NCBI RefSeq assembly: GCF_012276985.1
Contig: NZ_JAAXMM010000015.1
Span: 62,001-126,000 of the forward strand
DNA: 64,000 nucleotides
Origin: Agrobacterium sp. a22-2
Lineage (GTDB): Bacteria; Pseudomonadota; Alphaproteobacteria; Rhizobiales; Rhizobiaceae
Reading direction: 5' to 3'
Shown here piece by piece: positions 1 to 7,106 of this stretch (position 1 is the stretch's first letter; the number at the start of each line of letters is the position of its first letter). The position numbers and the translations under genes were made by a program. Under the pieces are notes generated by a model, which did not search any database, had not been told where the DNA came from, and worked only from the letters and a program-made list of their open reading frames with translations.

Positions 1-1615
1 CGACGATCATGAAGCGGGCATCCTGGTAGCAGGCATAGTTCAGCGCATCGAGACCGCGGGAGATGAAGGGATCATAAACCGTGCCGATCGGCAGCAGGCG
101 CTCGCCGAACAGCGAATGGGACAGACCGGCGGCGGCCAGCAGCAGGAAGAGATTCATCTCGGCAATGCCGAGTTCAATATGCTGCCCCTCCGGCGAGAAA
201 TGCCATTTTTGCGCGGACGGCACCCTTTCGTCGCGAAACGTATCGGCCCGTGCATCGCGCGCAAACAGGCCACGCCGGTTGACCCAGGGGCCGAGATTGG
301 TCGAGACGGTGACATCCGGGGCGGTCGTCACGATGCGGGCGGCCAGTGCCGTGTCGGTCTTGGCCAAGGCATCGAGGATCTTGCCGAAGCCGGCCTGGGT
401 GGACAGAACGCGGTCCTCCAGCAGGACCGGCCCCTCTGTCGCAATGCGCTCCGCCTTGAAGCGTCGCGGCCCCGGCTCGAAAAACGGTACACGGGCAAGG
501 AAAGCCTTTGCATCGGCGCTGTCGACCATGGTCGAAAACGGGTCCCATTCCGTTCCGGGCGCAACCTGCATCGCCGCCTGGAAATCGGCCATCTGGCTCG
601 TCGTCATCAGGCCGGCATGATTGTCCTTGTGGCCGGCAAGCGGCGTGCCCCAGCCCTTGATCGTGTAAGCCAGGAAAACCGTCGGCCGGTCGTGATCGAT
701 ACTGTCGAACACATCGGTCAGCGCCTCCAGGCAATGGCCGCCGAGATTGTTCATGAGTTCGGCCAGTTCGGCATCGGATCGCCGCTCAATCAGCGCGGTC
801 ACATCGCCCTGGTCGCCGATCTCGTCGAGCAGCCGGCGCCGCCAGGCGGCTCCGCCCTGAAAGGTCAGCGCTGCATAAAGCTGGTTCGGGCAGGCGTCGA
901 TCCAGTCCTTCAGGCGCGTTCCACCCGGCTCGGTGAAAGCGGCCTTCTGCAGCGCTCCATATTTGATGATGACGACATCCCAGCCGAAGGCCTTGAAAAT
1001 AGCCTCGATACGCTGCCACAGACCTTCGCGCACCACGCCGTCAAGGCTCTGGCGATTGTAGTCGATGACCCACCAGGTATTGCGCAGATCATGCTTCCAG
1101 CCTTCCTGCAGGCACTCGTACACATTGCCTTCATCGAGTTCGGCATCACCGACCAGGGCGATCATCCGCCCGAGCGGACGCTTCTGCGCCCAGGGTCTGG
1201 CGGCGATATAATCCTGCACCATCGAGGCAAAGGCGGTGACGGCGACGCCGAGACCAACCGAACCGGTCGAAAAATCGACATCGTCGATATCCTTGGTGCG
1301 GCTCGGATAGGACTGCGCGCCACCGAAACCGCGGAAATTCTCAAGCTTGTCGCGTGTCTGGTTGCCCATCAGATATTGGATGGCATGAAACACCGGCGAG
1401 GCATGCGGCTTGACGGCGACGCGATCTTCCGGACGCAGAACATGGCAATAGAGCGCCGTCAGGATGGAGGCCATCGAGGCCGAGGAGGCCTGATGTCCGC
1501 CGACCTTGACCTCGCCCTTTTCGCGCAGGTGATTGGCATTGTGGATCATCCAGCAGGCAAGCCACAGGACCTGCTTCTCGATGGATTTCAGAATTGCGAT
1601 ATCGGTGCTTGTCAC
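1..1615 (-). CDS. AceE/MdeB-like thiamine-diphosphate 2-oxoacid dehydrogenase E1, partial (C-terminus beyond window)
   Basis: About 538 N-terminal residues of a transketolase-fold enzyme resembling the homodimeric pyruvate dehydrogenase E1 (AceE) family. Recognisable pieces are KVGGHQASSASMASILTALY near residue 30, the ThDP/Mg motif GDAELDEGN (GDA instead of the usual GDG) followed by IDYNRQSLDG, and a second transketolase-like segment around GIAEMNLFLLLAAAGLSHSL close to the left edge. The start is GTG at 1615: GGGAG lies six bases upstream and an in-frame stop lies further upstream. It sits 135 bp downstream of acdS on the same strand. From memory, MdeB of Pseudomonas putida is a related E1 that prefers 2-oxobutyrate, which is the product of ACC deaminase, so use of 2-oxobutyrate is a reasonable inference. 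No E2 or E3 gene is in view. A general pyruvate dehydrogenase role is the alternative. Confidence 0.8.
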   Translation of the reverse strand, partial: MTSTDIAILKSIEKQVLWLACWMIHNANHLREKGEVKVGGHQASSASMASILTALYCHVLRPEDRVAVKPHASPVFHAIQYLMGNQTRDKLENFRGFGGAQSYPSRTKDIDDVDFSTGSVGLGVAVTAFASMVQDYIAARPWAQKRPLGRMIALVGDAELDEGNVYECLQEGWKHDLRNTWWVIDYNRQSLDGVVREGLWQRIEAIFKAFGWDVVIIKYGALQKAAFTEPGGTRLKDWIDACPNQLYAALTFQGGAAWRRRLLDEIGDQGDVTALIERRSDAELAELMNNLGGHCLEALTDVFDSIDHDRPTVFLAYTIKGWGTPLAGHKDNHAGLMTTSQMADFQAAMQVAPGTEWDPFSTMVDSADAKAFLARVPFFEPGPRRFKAERIATEGPVLLEDRVLSTQAGFGKILDALAKTDTALAARIVTTAPDVTVSTNLGPWVNRRGLFARDARADTFRDERVPSAQKWHFSPEGQHIELGIAEMNLFLLLAAAGLSHSLFGERLLPIGTVYDPFISRGLDALNYACYQDARFMIV

Positions 1616-1750
1616 GACCGTCTCCCAGTCACGCGTTCACGCCTGATGAGGATCCGCCGGCGGCTTTTCGCCTTGCTCTGGCCGGATCCCGTTCCCATGT
1701 CTGCAACACCCGGCTGGATGACCATCCGGCCGGGTGCTCCTGGCAATGCG

Positions 1751-2764
1751 TCAGCCGTTGCGGAATGTGTAGGCATAGCCATTGATGGCCGGGGCGCCGC
1801 CGAGATGGGCGTAAAGCACTTTGGAGCCTTCCGGGAAGTAGCCCTTCTTGACCAGGTCGATCATGCCCTGCATCGACTTGCCCTCATAGACCGGGTCGGT
1901 GATCATGCCTTCGAGACGGGCGCAGAGCCGGATCGCTTCCTTGGTCTCGTCGGACGGCACGCCGTAGACCGGATAGGCATAGTCCTCGATCAGGATGATG
2001 TCGTCCAATGTCAGGTCCCGGCCGAGTTCGACCAGTTCGGCGGTGCGCTGCGCGATCTCCAGCACCTGGGCCTTGGTCTGGGCCGGCGTGAAGGACGCAT
2101 CGATGCCGATCACATTGCGCTCGCGGCCATCCTTGGCAAAGCCGACCGTCATGCCGGCATGGGTGGAACCTGTCACCGTGCAGACGACGATATAGTCGAA
2201 CTTGAAGCCGAGTTCGGCTTCCTGGGCGCGTACTTCCTCGGCAAAGCCGACATAGCCGAGACCACCATATTTGTGCACGGATGCACCGGCCGGGATGGGA
2301 TAGGGCTTGCCGCCCTTGGCCTTGACGTCCTCGATGGCATCTTCCCAGCTCTGGCGGATGCCGATATCGAAGCCCTCGTCCACCATCTGCACATCCGCAC
2401 CCATGATCCGGCTCAGCAGAATATTGCCGACACGGTCGTAAACGGCATCCTCATGCGGCACCCAGCTTTCCTGCACCAACCGGCATTTGAAGCCGATCTT
2501 GGCGGCGACGGCGGCGATCATGCGGGTATGGTTGGACTGCACGCCGCCGATCGAGACCAGCGTGTCGGCATTGGAGGCGATTGCATCGGGAATGATGTAT
2601 TCAAGCTTGCGCAGCTTGTTGCCACCGAAGGCCAGACCCGAATTGCAGTCCTCGCGCTTGGCATAAAGCTCGACCTTGCCGCCGAGATGCTCCGACAAGC
2701 GTTCCAATTTCTCGATATGGGTTTGTCCGAATGTGAGCGGATAGCGCTCGAATTTCGCCAGCAT
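1751..2764 (-). CDS. acdS: 1-aminocyclopropane-1-carboxylate (ACC) deaminase
   Basis: PLP enzyme of 337 residues, the usual length, that opens the ring of ACC, the plant ethylene precursor, giving 2-oxobutyrate and ammonia in the cytoplasm. The PLP lysine is K50 in [10 protein letters not shown] and the nucleophile-assisting serine is S77 in GGVQSNHT. Y267, Y293, E294 and L321 match, shifted by one, residues known for genuine ACC deaminases (Y268, Y294, E295, L322). The Glu/Leu pair separates these enzymes from D-cysteine desulfhydrases, where it is changed. The ATG at 2764 is preceded by AGGGGATCCC. acdR is divergent on the other side of the promoter region, and the E1 gene follows on the same strand, so acdS-E1 transcription is likely. 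In rhizosphere bacteria this enzyme lowers plant ethylene. Confidence 0.95.
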   Translation of the reverse strand: MLAKFERYPLTFGQTHIEKLERLSEHLGGKVELYAKREDCNSGLAFGGNKLRKLEYIIPDAIASNADTLVSIGGVQSNHTRMIAAVAAKIGFKCRLVQESWVPHEDAVYDRVGNILLSRIMGADVQMVDEGFDIGIRQSWEDAIEDVKAKGGKPYPIPAGASVHKYGGLGYVGFAEEVRAQEAELGFKFDYIVVCTVTGSTHAGMTVGFAKDGRERNVIGIDASFTPAQTKAQVLEIAQRTAELVELGRDLTLDDIILIEDYAYPVYGVPSDETKEAIRLCARLEGMITDPVYEGKSMQGMIDLVKKGYFPEGSKVLYAHLGGAPAINGYAYTFRNG

Positions 2765-2831
2765 GGGATCCCCTTCTGCTTGTTATGACACAGGGGAAAC
2801 GCTACCACTCTCCGGATGAAAGGTGCTCTCT

Positions 2832-2842
2832 AAGTTGAACTT
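2832..2842. promoter_or_regulatory. Candidate AcdR operator in the acdS/acdR intergenic region
   Basis: AAGTTGAACTT is a perfect palindrome with one central base, in the AT-rich divergent control region 2765-2923. A second partial half-site (GAAAGTTAAG) lies at 2864-2873. Lrp-type regulators such as AcdR commonly bind short palindromes between acdR and acdS. The assignment to AcdR is inference from position only. Confidence 0.4.
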
Positions 2843-2923
2843 GATTTTTCGTGATATCTATTCGAAAGTTAAGCGCAACCTGCATATCTTTCATTTGTAT
2901 CGTAGTTTTCGGAAGATTCTTTC

Positions 2924-3388
2924 ATGGCATCGGAACTGGACCGCATCGACCTGAAAATGCTCCGCCTGCTGCAAAACAACGGGCGGCTCAGCAATGCTGA
3001 ACTGGCGCAACTGGTCGATGTCAGTGCCGCGACCTGCCATCGCCGCACGCAGCGGCTTTTCGAAGAGGGCTATATCAAGTCGGTCAGAGCCATGGTCGAG
3101 CCGCAGAAGGTCGACCGCGGTGCATTGGTCATGGTCGGCGTGGTACTGGATCGCTCGACGCCGGAAAGCTTCGGCACCTTTGAAAAGGCGGTCGCCAAGC
3201 TCAATTTCGTACTGGACTGCAATCTGGTCGCGGGCGATTTCGATTACTTCCTGAAGATCCGCGTCCGCGACATGGCGGACTTCAACCGCATCCATGGAAC
3301 GCAACTGATCGCCCTGCCCGGCGTGCGCCAGACCCGCACCTTTTTCGTGATGAAGGAAGTGGTCGACAATGCGCCCCTGACCTTTTGA
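2924..3388 (+). CDS. acdR: Lrp/AsnC-family activator of acdS
   Basis: A 154-residue Lrp-type regulator. The N-terminal winged helix-turn-helix (LDRIDLKMLRLLQNNGRLSN, then ELAQLVDVSAATCHRRTQRL) covers about residues 5-55. A RAM/AsnC ligand-binding domain follows, with GDFDYFLKIRVRDMADF in its core. It is divergent from acdS across 159 bp, the standard arrangement in Rhizobiaceae and many proteobacteria. There AcdR senses ACC-related signals and switches acdS on. Length and domain order are normal and the start is ATG. The function is assigned from family resemblance plus neighbourhood. Lrp paralogues cannot be separated by sequence alone, but the pairing with an authentic acdS makes it secure. 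Confidence 0.9.
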   Translation: MASELDRIDLKMLRLLQNNGRLSNAELAQLVDVSAATCHRRTQRLFEEGYIKSVRAMVEPQKVDRGALVMVGVVLDRSTPESFGTFEKAVAKLNFVLDCNLVAGDFDYFLKIRVRDMADFNRIHGTQLIALPGVRQTRTFFVMKEVVDNAPLTF

Positions 3389-3425
3389 CGAGTGCTTCCA
3401 GCATTGCTGTGTTGAGCGGGGCGAC

Positions 3426-3556
3426 CTAATCGGTGACCAGGTAGCAGCGGCCGCAATAGAGCAACCCTGCTTTGCCGTCGTCTCCGTCGATACTGATAAT
3501 CCGCCCGAAAAGCACGCAGTTCAACGCGTCGGCATGATGGCTGCCCCTCGTAACTT
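3426..3556 (-). pseudogene. C-terminal remnant of a flavin-reductase-like protein
   Basis: Reading the minus strand down to the TAG at 3426-3428 gives about 43 residues ending HHADALNCVLFGRIISIDGD, followed by DGKAGLLYCGRCYLVTD. This resembles the end of FMN-dependent flavin reductases (HpaC/NADH:FMN oxidoreductase type), whose C-terminus runs GDH...GRV...PLLYxRGRY. A stop (TAA) in frame just upstream removes the rest of the fold, and there is no start codon or ribosome site. Flavin reductases often accompany hydroxyquinol-type pathways, for example the reductase of two-component resorcinol hydroxylases, so this may be the scar of a lost two-component hydroxylase. The match rests on a short segment. 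Confidence 0.4.
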
Positions 3557-3570
3557 ATAATCAAAAGTTA
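3551..3570. promoter_or_regulatory. Inverted repeat upstream of the hydroxyquinol dioxygenase
   Basis: TAACTT and AAGTTA arms, perfectly complementary, are separated by 8 bp in an AT-rich patch about 160 bp before the dioxygenase start. The spacing resembles LysR-type T-N11-A operators, and a LysR gene lies downstream at 4952-5902. The site also falls at the broken end of the flavin-reductase remnant, so it could be simple AT-rich sequence. Candidate only. Confidence 0.35.
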
Positions 3571-3726
3571 TGTTATGCGCATGTGAAATGATCAAGTTAC
3601 CGATGAAACTACCCTAGGGTCACTGTGTCGCGCGGTTCGGAACCGTTGGAGAAGGTGCCGACATGCGAGCGCACATCAATTGCGGGGCATGGGCGCCGGC
3701 TGCGCCAAAGCCCAAAGGAGGATATC

Positions 3727-4563
3727 GTGACATACTTCGTGGAGGAGGATTCGGTCGCCATCGTCAATGCCCGCATGGGCAATGAGACCGATCAGCGGCT
3801 GTCTGAGATCATGGCAGGTGCCGTCAAGCATCTGCATGCCTTCGTCAAGGAGGTGAAACTGACCACCGACGAGTGGGAGATAGCGATCGATTTTTTGACC
3901 AGGACGGGACAGATCTGTACGCAGGAGCGGCAAGAATTCATCCTGCTCTCGGATGTGCTGGGATGTTCGATGCTGGTGGACGCCATCACCAATCGCCGGC
4001 CGAAAGGGGCGACCGAAAGCACGGTGCTCGGCCCCTTCCATGTCGAGAATGCTCCGGTTCGAGAACAGGGTGCGGTCATCAGCCTCGATGGCAAGGGCGA
4101 AAGCTGCCTGTTCGAAGGCCGCGTGCTGGACCTGGAAGGCCAACCGGTCGAAGGAGCCTGCGTCGATGTCTGGTCGGACAATGCCGACGGTTTCTATGAT
4201 GTGCAGCAGCCGGGCATCCAGCCGAAATGGAACAATCGGGGCCGTTTCTTCACCGGACCCGATGGCCGCTACAGCTTCGTCGGCATTCGCCCCGTCAGCT
4301 ATCCGATCCCCGATGATGGGCCGGTAGGTCAGCTTCTCGGCCATCTCGGACGCCATCCCTGGCGGCCGGCCCACATGCATTACATGATCAGCGCTCCCGG
4401 TTTCCGCAAACTCGTCACCCACACCTTCGTCGGCGGTGATCACTATCTGTCATCCGACGCGGTGTTCGGGGTGAAGGAAACGCTGGTGGCCCCCTATGAA
4501 CGGCTGGAAGGTGCCCCGACGCTCTGGCGCTCTCCCTTCGATTTCATCATGACGCCTGTATGA
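3727..4563 (+). CDS. Hydroxyquinol 1,2-dioxygenase (intradiol, catechol dioxygenase family)
   Basis: Non-heme Fe(III) enzyme of 278 residues that cleaves hydroxyquinol between its adjacent hydroxyls to 3-hydroxy-cis,cis-muconate/maleylacetate. The four iron ligands expected for the family are visible: Y157 (GFYDVQ), Y192 (VSYPIPDDG), H216 and H218 (RPAHMHYM). An N-terminal helical dimerisation domain (residues 1-95) precedes LGPFHVENAP and the beta-sandwich catalytic domain. The start is taken as GTG at 3727 because AAAGGAGG lies just before it; the reading frame is open further upstream to 3625 without a ribosome site. A tautomerase gene follows after 13 bp. The hydroxyquinol rather than catechol assignment rests on the nearby maleylacetate reductase and phenol hydroxylase genes. 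Chlorocatechol cleavage is the alternative. Confidence 0.85.
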   Translation: MTYFVEEDSVAIVNARMGNETDQRLSEIMAGAVKHLHAFVKEVKLTTDEWEIAIDFLTRTGQICTQERQEFILLSDVLGCSMLVDAITNRRPKGATESTVLGPFHVENAPVREQGAVISLDGKGESCLFEGRVLDLEGQPVEGACVDVWSDNADGFYDVQQPGIQPKWNNRGRFFTGPDGRYSFVGIRPVSYPIPDDGPVGQLLGHLGRHPWRPAHMHYMISAPGFRKLVTHTFVGGDHYLSSDAVFGVKETLVAPYERLEGAPTLWRSPFDFIMTPV

Positions 4564-4576
4564 GAGTGAGGTGGCG

Positions 4577-4924
4577 GTGCCAAATCTGAAGATCTATGTC
4601 GATGAAACGATTTTCGATGGGGTGCGTGGCCGCCTTAGCGAAGCGCTTGAGCCGATCCGCGCCCTGCTCTGTGATGCCTTTCGCGTGGAACCGCCCGCCT
4701 GCCAGTTGGCGGTCATCCCGATTATGGGATTGCCGGACCAGCCGCAGGTCAATATCGAGCTTCTGATCCTGCCCCATGCCGAGCGAACGGGCGAGGCCAT
4801 CCGGGCGGCAGCCGAGAGGCTGCGCGCCCTGTTAACCTCGGTCACCGGGGCGCGGGTGGCGGTCCGCATCGCGCAACTCGATCCCGTGACTTATGTGGCG
4901 CTGAAAGAGGCGCAGGTGGCTTAG
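4577..4924 (+). CDS. Tautomerase-superfamily protein with N-terminal proline
   Basis: A small protein of 115 residues beginning (M)PNLKIYVDETIFDG. The second of two in-frame GTG codons (4571 and 4577) is chosen because it places proline directly after the initiator. That is the catalytic Pro-1 of the tautomerase superfamily (4-oxalocrotonate tautomerase, CHMI, MIF). The pattern beta strand, amphipathic helix, then VNIELLILP and a second helix suits a two-unit CHMI/MIF-sized fold. It lies 13 bp after the hydroxyquinol dioxygenase with GTGAGG as ribosome site and is surely cotranscribed. A possible job is keto-enol conversion of 3-hydroxymuconate to maleylacetate, a step usually considered spontaneous. 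That role is inference; the fold assignment is moderately secure. Confidence 0.65.
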   Translation: MPNLKIYVDETIFDGVRGRLSEALEPIRALLCDAFRVEPPACQLAVIPIMGLPDQPQVNIELLILPHAERTGEAIRAAAERLRALLTSVTGARVAVRIAQLDPVTYVALKEAQVA

Positions 4925-4951
4925 AATGCTTCAATCTAGCCAGGAAACGCT

Positions 4952-5902
4952 CTAACCCCGACGACGGGTCACCTGCTGCTCGTGCTCCATGCGAGAGTCG
5001 AGCTGCTTGAATTTTTCGGTGATGAAGGCCACGAAGCGCGGCAAGGCCGGTGGCGGCAGACGGTCGGCAAAGGTCAACAGCCCGAGCTGGCGCTCCGGGT
5101 GTTCGATACGCAGCGGCAAAGCCTGGATGGGAATTGTCCGCCGGTGGCTGAAAACCACCGAATAGGGCAGCACGGTCAATGCATCCGAACCGACGACGAC
5201 GCTGAAGATCGAAGCCAGCGTGCCACCTGAAAAACTCACGTTGAAATCGTCGAGCCCGATCGACTTCAGCGCACGCTGGAGATCGCGAAAAAGCGGGCTG
5301 TCGGCCGGTGGTGCAATCCACGAATAGGGCTCGATATCGGCCAGCGTGATCACGCTGCGCCGCGCCAGGGGGTGCGTGGCACTGCAGGCGATGACGTTGC
5401 GTCCGATCAGCAGTGGAGTGAAGTGCATGTCTGGCGGAATCATGCCGGCATGCAGCGGCAGGATGGCAAGGTCCAGCGCGCCGCTGCGCAGGCTTGCAGC
5501 CAATTGATCGAAATAGCCGTAAGTCTGGGCGATCTGCACGTCCGAGTGGCGGTTCTGGAACTCCGCCACCATGCCGGCGACGACGCCATCGAAGAAGATC
5601 GGCGTTCCTCCCAGACGCAGGCGCCCGGCCTGCCCCTCCCGATAGCGTTGCACCAGTCGGCTGGCTTCCTGATTCTGTGCGCGAATCCGGGCGCCGAGGC
5701 GCGCCAGTTGGCTGCCGAGTTCGGTCGGTCGGAGCGGGCGCCGGCCCGGCTCGAACAGCGGTGTTCCGATCCGCTCTTCCAGCAGTGCCATGGTGCGCGA
5801 AACGGAGGGTTGCGACTTGCCGAGCGCTTCCGCGCCTTCCGTCAAGCCGCCCTTGTCGACGATCACCGCCAGGATTTCGAGATGTTCGCTGTCTATCTTC
5901 AT
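4952..5902 (-). CDS. LysR-family transcriptional regulator of the hydroxyquinol cluster
   Basis: A 316-residue LysR regulator. The N-terminal winged helix-turn-helix covers residues 1-60, with GLTEGAEALGKSQPSVSRTM as the DNA-reading part, followed by a periplasmic-binding-protein-like effector domain. It is divergent from the maleylacetate reductase gene over 101 bp and convergent with the dioxygenase-tautomerase pair. This position suggests control of both transcription units in response to an aromatic intermediate. The start ATG at 5902 is the natural family start (MKIDSEHLEILAVIVDKGGL). The effector is unknown; hydroxyquinol or muconate-type acids are guesses from context. Confidence 0.88.
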   Translation of the reverse strand: MKIDSEHLEILAVIVDKGGLTEGAEALGKSQPSVSRTMALLEERIGTPLFEPGRRPLRPTELGSQLARLGARIRAQNQEASRLVQRYREGQAGRLRLGGTPIFFDGVVAGMVAEFQNRHSDVQIAQTYGYFDQLAASLRSGALDLAILPLHAGMIPPDMHFTPLLIGRNVIACSATHPLARRSVITLADIEPYSWIAPPADSPLFRDLQRALKSIGLDDFNVSFSGGTLASIFSVVVGSDALTVLPYSVVFSHRRTIPIQALPLRIEHPERQLGLLTFADRLPPPALPRFVAFITEKFKQLDSRMEHEQQVTRRRG

Positions 5903-5908
5903 AACGAA

Positions 5909-5924
5909 AGATCATATTAGATCT
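5909..5924. promoter_or_regulatory. Inverted repeat in the LysR / maleylacetate reductase promoter region
   Basis: AGATC and GATCT arms, perfectly complementary with a 6-bp AT spacer, start seven bases upstream of the LysR start codon. They sit in the divergent control region 5903-6003. Size and place fit an autoregulatory LysR recognition site. Confidence 0.45.
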
Positions 5925-6003
5925 CAATCTTGCGATCAATATCAGTCACGCGCTGACCTAAGTTGCATTTCAAGGAATACGGACGACCGGCGGGAGGAGC
6001 CTC

Positions 6004-7077
6004 ATGTCATTTTTCCGCGAAGAGTTTGCCGCACAGTGGCCAGCGGTTCGCGTGCGGTTCGGTGTTGGTGTGCGTCACGATCTCGTGGCGGAGATCAAGC
6101 AGCTCGATTGCCGGCGTGCCCTCATACTGACGACGCCTGAGCAGGCGCATGTGGCCGAGGAATTCGCAGGTCTGTGCGGCGATTACGCGGCCGGAATCTT
6201 CACCCGTGCCCGCATGCACACGCCGGTGGCGATTTCCGAGGAAGCGGCGGCCTATGCGCGAGACATCGAGGCGGACTGTCTCGTGGCCATCGGCGGCGGC
6301 TCCACCACCGGCCTCGGCAAGGCGATTGCGCTGCGTACGGACCTGCCACAGATCGTCGTGCCCACCACATATGCAGGCAGCGAGGCGACTGCCATTCTCG
6401 GCCAGACCGAAGACGGCGTGAAGACCACGCTGACCAGTGCCAAAGTCCAGCCGGAGGTCATTCTCTACGATGCCGAACTGGTGCGTACCCTGCCCGTCCC
6501 GATGACCGTGACGAGTGCGTTGAACGCCATTGCCCATGCCGCCGAAGGGCTTTACGCCCAGAACCGTACGCCGCTGACCTCGCTGATGGCCGTGGAAGGG
6601 ATGCGCGCCTTCCGCGATGCCCTGCCCCGCGTGCTGGACAATCCCGACGACCTGCGGGCGCGGGCCGAAACGCTCTACAGCGCATGGCTGTGTGGAACGG
6701 TGCTTGGCCAGGTGGGTATGGCGCTGCATCACAAGCTTTGCCACACCCTGGGCGGCGGCTTCGACCTGCCGCATGCCGAGACCCATGCCGTGGTTCTCCC
6801 GCATGCCATTGCCTACAACGCCGTAGCTGCGCGCGATGAACTGCGGCCCGTGGCCGAATTGTTCGGCCACGACGAGCCGGGCATGGCGCTGCACCGCTTC
6901 GCCCTTTCGGTAAACGCGCCGATGGCGCTTGACGGTCTGGGATTGAAGGAGAGCGATCTCGATCGAGCCGCTGATCTGGCGGCAAAGAATCCGTACTGGA
7001 ATCCGCGCCCGGTGGAGCGGGATGCGATCCGGAGGCTTCTGCAGGCCGCCTGGGCCGGCGATCCGCCGGTCGCCTGA
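6004..7077 (+). CDS. Maleylacetate reductase
   Basis: A 357-residue member of the iron-containing alcohol dehydrogenase superfamily that reduces maleylacetate to 3-oxoadipate with NAD(P)H, the exit step of the hydroxyquinol pathway. Visible family features are the Rossmann-type N-terminal half with the dinucleotide signature AIGGGSTTGLGKAIAL near residue 100, PTTYAGSEATAILGQT, and the helical C-terminal domain with ALHHKLCHTLGGGFDLPHAE. The last carries the conserved histidine of maleylacetate reductases, which generally do not need the metal. ATG at 6004 follows GGGAGGAGCCTC. The hydroxylase gene begins 29 bp after its stop, so the two form one operon divergent from the LysR gene. Confidence 0.92.
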   Translation: MSFFREEFAAQWPAVRVRFGVGVRHDLVAEIKQLDCRRALILTTPEQAHVAEEFAGLCGDYAAGIFTRARMHTPVAISEEAAAYARDIEADCLVAIGGGSTTGLGKAIALRTDLPQIVVPTTYAGSEATAILGQTEDGVKTTLTSAKVQPEVILYDAELVRTLPVPMTVTSALNAIAHAAEGLYAQNRTPLTSLMAVEGMRAFRDALPRVLDNPDDLRARAETLYSAWLCGTVLGQVGMALHHKLCHTLGGGFDLPHAETHAVVLPHAIAYNAVAARDELRPVAELFGHDEPGMALHRFALSVNAPMALDGLGLKESDLDRAADLAAKNPYWNPRPVERDAIRRLLQAAWAGDPPVA

Positions 7078-7106
7078 CATTTTTTGGAATTGGGAGGAGA
7101 GTTTAA

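Noticed and set aside
116-2788. 890-codon plus-strand open frame
   Set aside because: It lies wholly antisense to the E1 and acdS genes, whose proteins have clear family motifs. The frame is a GC-rich third-position shadow with no ribosome site or domain.
3625-3726. N-terminal extension of the hydroxyquinol dioxygenase from 3625
   Set aside because: A strong AAAGGAGG precedes the GTG at 3727, while the 34 extra residues have no family likeness and no ribosome site.
6007-7080. 357-codon minus-strand frame mirroring the maleylacetate reductase gene
   Set aside because: A shadow of the real gene. The plus-strand product has complete family motifs and a good ribosome site.
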